25,946 nucleotides of DNA, from contig CAIJXA010000102.1 in assembly GCA_903824515.1 (NCBI GenBank), forward strand, positions 1-25,946. Reading direction: 5' to 3'. Below are positions 23,906 to 25,946 of the stretch, one piece after another. The translations under genes were made by a program, and so were the position numbers. The first letter of the stretch is position 1. Each line of letters opens with the position of its first letter. The notes beneath the pieces are model-generated. The model searched no databases. It was not told the DNA's origin and was given only the letters and a program-made list of their open reading frames with translations. This DNA comes from an uncultured bacterium (GTDB lineage Bacteria > Patescibacteriota > Minisyncoccia > Moranbacterales > GWC2-37-73).

Positions 23906-23924
23906 TGATTCTTAAAATTTGTTC

Positions 23925-23949
23925 AACTGTTGGGAATTTCCGAATAGTT
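23925..23949 (+). repeat. 25-bp palindrome, copy 2
   Basis: Imperfect palindrome with core GGGAATTTCC and outer arms AACT/AGTT, 10 of 12 arm positions paired. It resembles copy 1 at 12154-12178 and shares the flanking TAGTTYAAAAAG. Like copy 1, it lies upstream of an accessory gene. Confidence 0.6.
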
Positions 23950-23990
23950 CAAAAAGTTTAAAGAGGAGCTTTGCGAGAGAAAGCAAGAAT

Positions 23991-24011
23991 AAAAAAATCC
24001 CCTTGCGGGGA
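23991..24011 (-). terminator. Intrinsic terminator on the minus strand
   Basis: Read on the minus strand: TCCCC-GCAA-GGGGA (24011-24007 with 24002-23998), then seven T (23997-23991). GC-rich, with a GCAA tetraloop. In the plus direction the run of A precedes the hairpin, so it does not fit a plus-strand terminator. No minus-strand protein gene ends here, which points to a short RNA gene. Confidence 0.7.
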
Positions 24012-24098
24012 AGCGTGCCATGTGAGCTTGTTGTGTCTAGACTTTTGCCAACCGATGGATGGGAACATCAAGAGCAACTCACATTGGTCTTATTGCAT
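23991..24098 (-). ncRNA. Candidate small structured RNA, about 108 nt
   Basis: Bounded by minus-strand promoter-like boxes (24133-24105) and the terminator at 23991-24011. The transcript would fold into a long hairpin: CCA-A-TGTGAG (24087-24078) pairs with CTCACATGG (24026-24018), followed by an inner stem CTTG-A-TGT/ACA-A-CAAG, with one 5-nt bulge (TTGCT) and an apical loop of about 30 nt; a strong terminator hairpin follows. It does not match SRP RNA (no GGAA/AGCAG apical motif), tmRNA, RNase P RNA or a tRNA as far as I can see. Known family: none recognised. Confidence 0.42.
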
Positions 24099-24104
24099 AT
24101 GTAT

Positions 24105-24133
24105 ATATTAACACGGCTTAATAATTCTTTCAA
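24105..24133 (-). promoter_or_regulatory. Minus-strand promoter of the candidate RNA
   Basis: Read on the minus strand: TTGAAA (24133-24128), 17-bp spacer, TAATAT (24110-24105). The -35 is 5/6 to consensus; the -10 is weaker (4/6). Predicted start around 24098. Confidence 0.4.
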
Positions 24134-24171
24134 GTGGGGTATGGATAAGCTCAAAAGTTTTCACTTTTTGC

Positions 24172-24200
24172 TTGTAACTAGGTCATAATTGTGCTATATT
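24172..24200 (+). promoter_or_regulatory. Promoter of the 24.2-kb orphan gene
   Basis: TTGTAA (24172-24177), 17-bp spacer, extended -10 TG-C-TATATT (24192-24200). Predicted start near 24207, leader about 28 nt. It is divergent from the minus-strand promoter at 24105-24133. Confidence 0.6.
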
Positions 24201-24234
24201 TGAGTCATAAAAAATCTTAACCCACAAAAAACGC

Positions 24235-25320
24235 ATGGAACAATTTTCTTTTGAAAAGGCGTCGAATGAGGCAGAGCAGGTCAGAAAGCGAGCGCTTGAA
24301 AAAGTGGAGGCAAAAAAAGAAACTGGCGAGGGAGAAAAAGAACCAACCAGGGATGATTATATGGAAGCGCATGAGGAAATTTCTGAATTGTCTGGAAAAA
24401 GAATCCTGAAATCGGAAATTAATTTTGATGAAATAAGAAAAAATCAGACTGAAAAGGAAAATGCAAGACAAATGAAACTAGAAAAAGAAATGGCTGAGGG
24501 GAAAAATGATGAGCTGAGCGATTTTGTGAAGAAGGCGACCAATTTATTAGAGGAATTTGTTCAAAAAGATGGCGAACCTTTTTCCGATGAAAATATTGGG
24601 ATATTAATTGAGCAGATTATTGAAGCGAATGAAAAAGCTAAGTGTTGTTGGGAAATTCTTTCTGCTGACGTTGTTTCGCTCGAGGAGTTTAACGAGGCAA
24701 AGAGGCTTAATGCTGAATTTTCAAGTAGTAGTTTAAATCTAAAAGATAGTCTGGATAGTGTTATAAAAAATTGTAAAAAAGTAATCATTGGAATGAGGGA
24801 ATCTGAAACTGCGAGTGAATATGATAAATTCCTACTAGAAACTTTGCATGATCGGTTGTCAAATGATATTTCAAAAGCAGAGTGGTCAAGTGTAGGGATA
24901 GAGCCTTCCATATACTATATTTTCGAAAAGAAATATCAAGATGTTAAGGGTGGAAAATTTAAAAATTATGCCGCTGCGGAAGCTGATTACCAATCAATAT
25001 ATTTCTCTGCTAGGTCTTTATATCACATGAAATCATTTTTTGCTAATATGGAAAATATGTTGCAATCATTAGAAACGATTGTTAAAAAAGAGGGAAATGT
25101 TGGGTATGGAAAAGAATCATTTCGAAATACCGAGTTTCAGCAATATATGAAAAAGCAGGAAAAAGGAAAAAAGGATGAAAATGGTGAATTCAATGATGAA
25201 GAATCAGTGCAAGCCTTTAAAGAATCATCACGAGATGCTAGGTTTATGCAGGAACCATGGGAAAAAGAGTTCAATAGGCTGGAAGATGCTGGGTTGCTGG
25301 ATCTTTCAGAGGTAGTTTAA
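24235..25320 (+). CDS. Orphan highly charged, helical protein
   Basis: A 361-aa protein I do not recognise. It is cytoplasmic by appearance (no signal peptide or membrane segment), very rich in Glu and Lys, and mostly helical. The first ~125 residues are coiled-coil-like (KRALEKVEAKKETGEGEKEP, NQTEKENARQMKLEKEMAEG). The central part has segments such as LIEQIIEANEKAKCCWEIL. A more structured block sits at about 215-280 (WSSVGIEPSIYYIFEKKYQ, YQSIYFSARSLYHMKSFFAN). The acidic tail ends LEDAGLLDLSEVV. It has its own extended -10 promoter and no partner nearby. Its position in a gap before the infA operon, next to a palindrome also found upstream of dinD, suggests an acquired or lineage-specific gene. 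The overall composition is similar to charged lineage-specific proteins of Patescibacteria; no function is claimed. Confidence 0.72.
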   Translation: MEQFSFEKASNEAEQVRKRALEKVEAKKETGEGEKEPTRDDYMEAHEEISELSGKRILKSEINFDEIRKNQTEKENARQMKLEKEMAEGKNDELSDFVKKATNLLEEFVQKDGEPFSDENIGILIEQIIEANEKAKCCWEILSADVVSLEEFNEAKRLNAEFSSSSLNLKDSLDSVIKNCKKVIIGMRESETASEYDKFLLETLHDRLSNDISKAEWSSVGIEPSIYYIFEKKYQDVKGGKFKNYAAAEADYQSIYFSARSLYHMKSFFANMENMLQSLETIVKKEGNVGYGKESFRNTEFQQYMKKQEKGKKDENGEFNDEESVQAFKESSRDARFMQEPWEKEFNRLEDAGLLDLSEVV

Positions 25321-25360
25321 TGACTTTTTAAGATAAAATTAAGCCAGAGAAAATTTAGGG

Positions 25361-25389
25361 TTGACAACAATTCGATAACTTGTTAAGAT
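25361..25389 (+). promoter_or_regulatory. Strong promoter of the infA-rpmJ operon
   Basis: Perfect TTGACA (25361-25366), exactly 17 bp, and an extended -10, TG-T-TAAGAT (25381-25389). It is the best promoter in the window, as expected for a ribosomal operon. Predicted start about 25396, leaving a ~125-nt leader before infA. Confidence 0.8.
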
Positions 25390-25460
25390 AGTTATACGTT
25401 TTTAGAACAGCTTAATAGACAGTTTAAATTAGAGGTTTTCACTACTTTATTTTCACGAAT

Positions 25461-25497
25461 GAGGATAGTATTGGAAAAGTATTTCCCCTCTATTTTT
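25461..25497 (+). promoter_or_regulatory. Attenuator-like hairpin in the infA leader
   Basis: GGAAA-AGTA-TTTCC (25473-25477 with 25482-25486) is stacked on GAGG/CCTC (25461-25464 with 25487-25490) with an 8-nt one-sided bulge, followed by TATTTTT (25491-25497). It resembles a weak intrinsic terminator inside the leader and ends 23 bp before the infA start. Confidence 0.35.
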
Positions 25498-25519
25498 AGG
25501 TTGGAAAATCACTCAAAAT

Positions 25520-25744
25520 ATGTCAGCAAACAACGAAAAGGAGCTCATCAAAATCGAAGGAGTAATAGTGGAAACCTTGCCTAGCACGACTTTCAAAGTC
25601 AAATTAGACAATGGTCATGAAGTTTTAGCTCACATTTCTGGCAGAATGCGAGTGCATTACATTCGATTGTTACCGGGAGACAGAGTGCTGATGGAAATGA
25701 GCCCTTACGATTTGACTAAGGGTAGGGTTGTGCAACGTATGTAG
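25520..25744 (+). CDS. infA: Translation initiation factor IF-1
   Basis: Small S1-like OB-fold protein that binds the ribosomal A site during initiation. 74 aa (E. coli 72). KELIKIEGVIVETLPSTTF and GHEVLAHISGRMRVHYIRLL are recognisable, and the conserved PGDRVLMEMSPYDLTKGRVV block is present; in the central loop RVHY replaces the more common RKHY. The gene opens the conserved infA-rpmJ-rpsM-rpsK order; rpmJ follows after a 122-bp gap. It is driven by the strong promoter at 25361 with a long leader. Confidence 0.96.
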   Translation: MSANNEKELIKIEGVIVETLPSTTFKVKLDNGHEVLAHISGRMRVHYIRLLPGDRVLMEMSPYDLTKGRVVQRM

Positions 25745-25748
25745 GTAG

Positions 25749-25861
25749 TCTCTACGAATGTACGAAAGAATACGAATGTACGAAAAAAGAGACTAAAATA
25801 AATTGTTAAATACAAATGAATACGGATTCGTACATTCGTACAGATTCGTAGTTCGTAGAGA
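25749..25861 (+). repeat. TTCGTA-type inverted repeat between infA and rpmJ
   Basis: TCTCTACGAA (25749-25758) and TTCGTAGAGA (25852-25861) are perfect inverted ends. Inside the left half are direct repeats of TACGAATGTACGAA, and in the right half the complementary TTCGTACATTCGTA. A further 8-bp inverted pair, TAGTCTCT/AGAGACTA, frames 25746-25795. It fills nearly the whole gap and stops 5 bp before the rpmJ ATG, again like a TTCGTA leader. Confidence 0.75.
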
Positions 25862-25866
25862 AAAAC

Positions 25867-25946
25867 ATGAAAGTACGAGCATCCGTAAAAAAAATATGTG
25901 CCAAGTGTAAAGTTGTCAGACGCCGAGGACGCGTTTATGTGATTTG
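25867..25946 (+). CDS. rpmJ: Ribosomal protein L36 (3' end outside window)
   Basis: The first 26 residues, MKVRASVKKICAKCKVVRRR and onwards, are the canonical start of bacterial L36, with the first two zinc-ribbon cysteines of the C-plus form (CAKC). The window ends before the rest. L36 binds 23S rRNA. Its place directly after infA is the usual order. Confidence 0.95.
   Translation, partial: MKVRASVKKICAKCKVVRRRGRVYVI

Larger units (their letters stand above)
23906..24234. other. 329-bp gap: palindrome, minus-strand terminator, candidate small RNA, promoter
   Basis: No protein gene is believable here; a chance 89-aa frame (23919-24188) lacks any family signal. Seen in order: the 25-bp palindrome copy 2 (23925-23949), a hairpin plus T-run that works as a terminator on the minus strand (23991-24011), a long self-complementary stretch (24018-24087), promoter-like boxes on the minus strand (24105-24133), and the plus-strand promoter of the next gene (24172-24200). 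Confidence 0.7.

Noticed and set aside
23919..24188. 89-residue open frame in the 24-kb gap
   Set aside because: It runs through a palindrome and the terminator, has no family signal and no ribosome-binding site.
25749..25861. CRISPR array from the repeated TACGAATGTACGAA units
   Set aside because: Only two close direct copies plus inverted copies, no uniform spacers, no cas genes.

Overview
The window looks like part of a Patescibacteria (Candidate Phyla Radiation) genome, probably a Parcubacteria-type lineage. This is inferred from gene content, not proven. The DNA is AT-rich, every protein gene I accept is on the + strand, and many synthetases and enzymes are short forms (for example a prolyl-tRNA synthetase with no editing insertion). 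There is also a two-gene block, an FtsA/PilM-like ATPase followed by a single-pass membrane protein, of a type I recall from such genomes. UGA ends at least the second ABC permease and scpB, so the standard bacterial code fits and UGA-to-glycine recoding does not. No tRNA, rRNA, CRISPR array or transposase gene is visible.

Layout: (1) 1-2.8 kb: the end of a sensor histidine kinase, a HIT-family protein, a small coiled-coil protein with its own promoter and terminator, and a short proS. (2) 2.9-5.7 kb: a three-gene ABC-2 type exporter (ATPase plus two different permeases). (3) 5.8-11.3 kb: ispH, a tandem double-receiver protein, aspS, a free-standing OB-fold protein directly behind aspS, and an MFS transporter. 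(4) 11.3-13.7 kb: the condensin subunits scpA and scpB, separated by a dinD gene. (5) 13.8-16.1 kb: peptidoglycan genes, a DacA-type carboxypeptidase and mraY. (6) 16.2-20.5 kb: lower glycolysis, pgk, an unknown membrane protein, eno and a PfkB-family sugar kinase. (7) 20.6-23.9 kb: the FtsA/PilM-like ATPase and its probable membrane partner. (8) 23.9-25.3 kb: a gene-poor gap with a possible minus-strand small RNA, then an orphan coiled-coil protein. (9) 25.3 kb to the end: infA and the start of rpmJ, the entry to a ribosomal-protein operon, behind a very strong promoter.

The most distinctive feature is the intergenic DNA. Most gaps longer than about 100 bp carry a palindrome or inverted repeat, and at least eight sequence families can be told apart. 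One 37-bp family occurs three times, each copy ending 3-4 bp before the start codon of an unrelated gene. One of those copies is split by a 74-bp GC-rich palindromic insert. Another palindrome family occurs upstream of both accessory genes (dinD and the orphan at 24.2 kb), and a third family sits between infA and rpmJ.

Functionally the window mixes core information processing (proS, aspS, infA, rpmJ), chromosome organisation (scpA/scpB), cell-wall synthesis and remodelling (mraY, dacA-like), central carbon metabolism (pgk, eno, pfkB) and envelope systems (ABC exporter, MFS, FtsA/PilM-like pair). The most promising undescribed pieces are the OB-fold protein paired with aspS, the possible small RNA at 24 kb, the repeat embedded at start codons, and the ATPase/membrane-protein pair.
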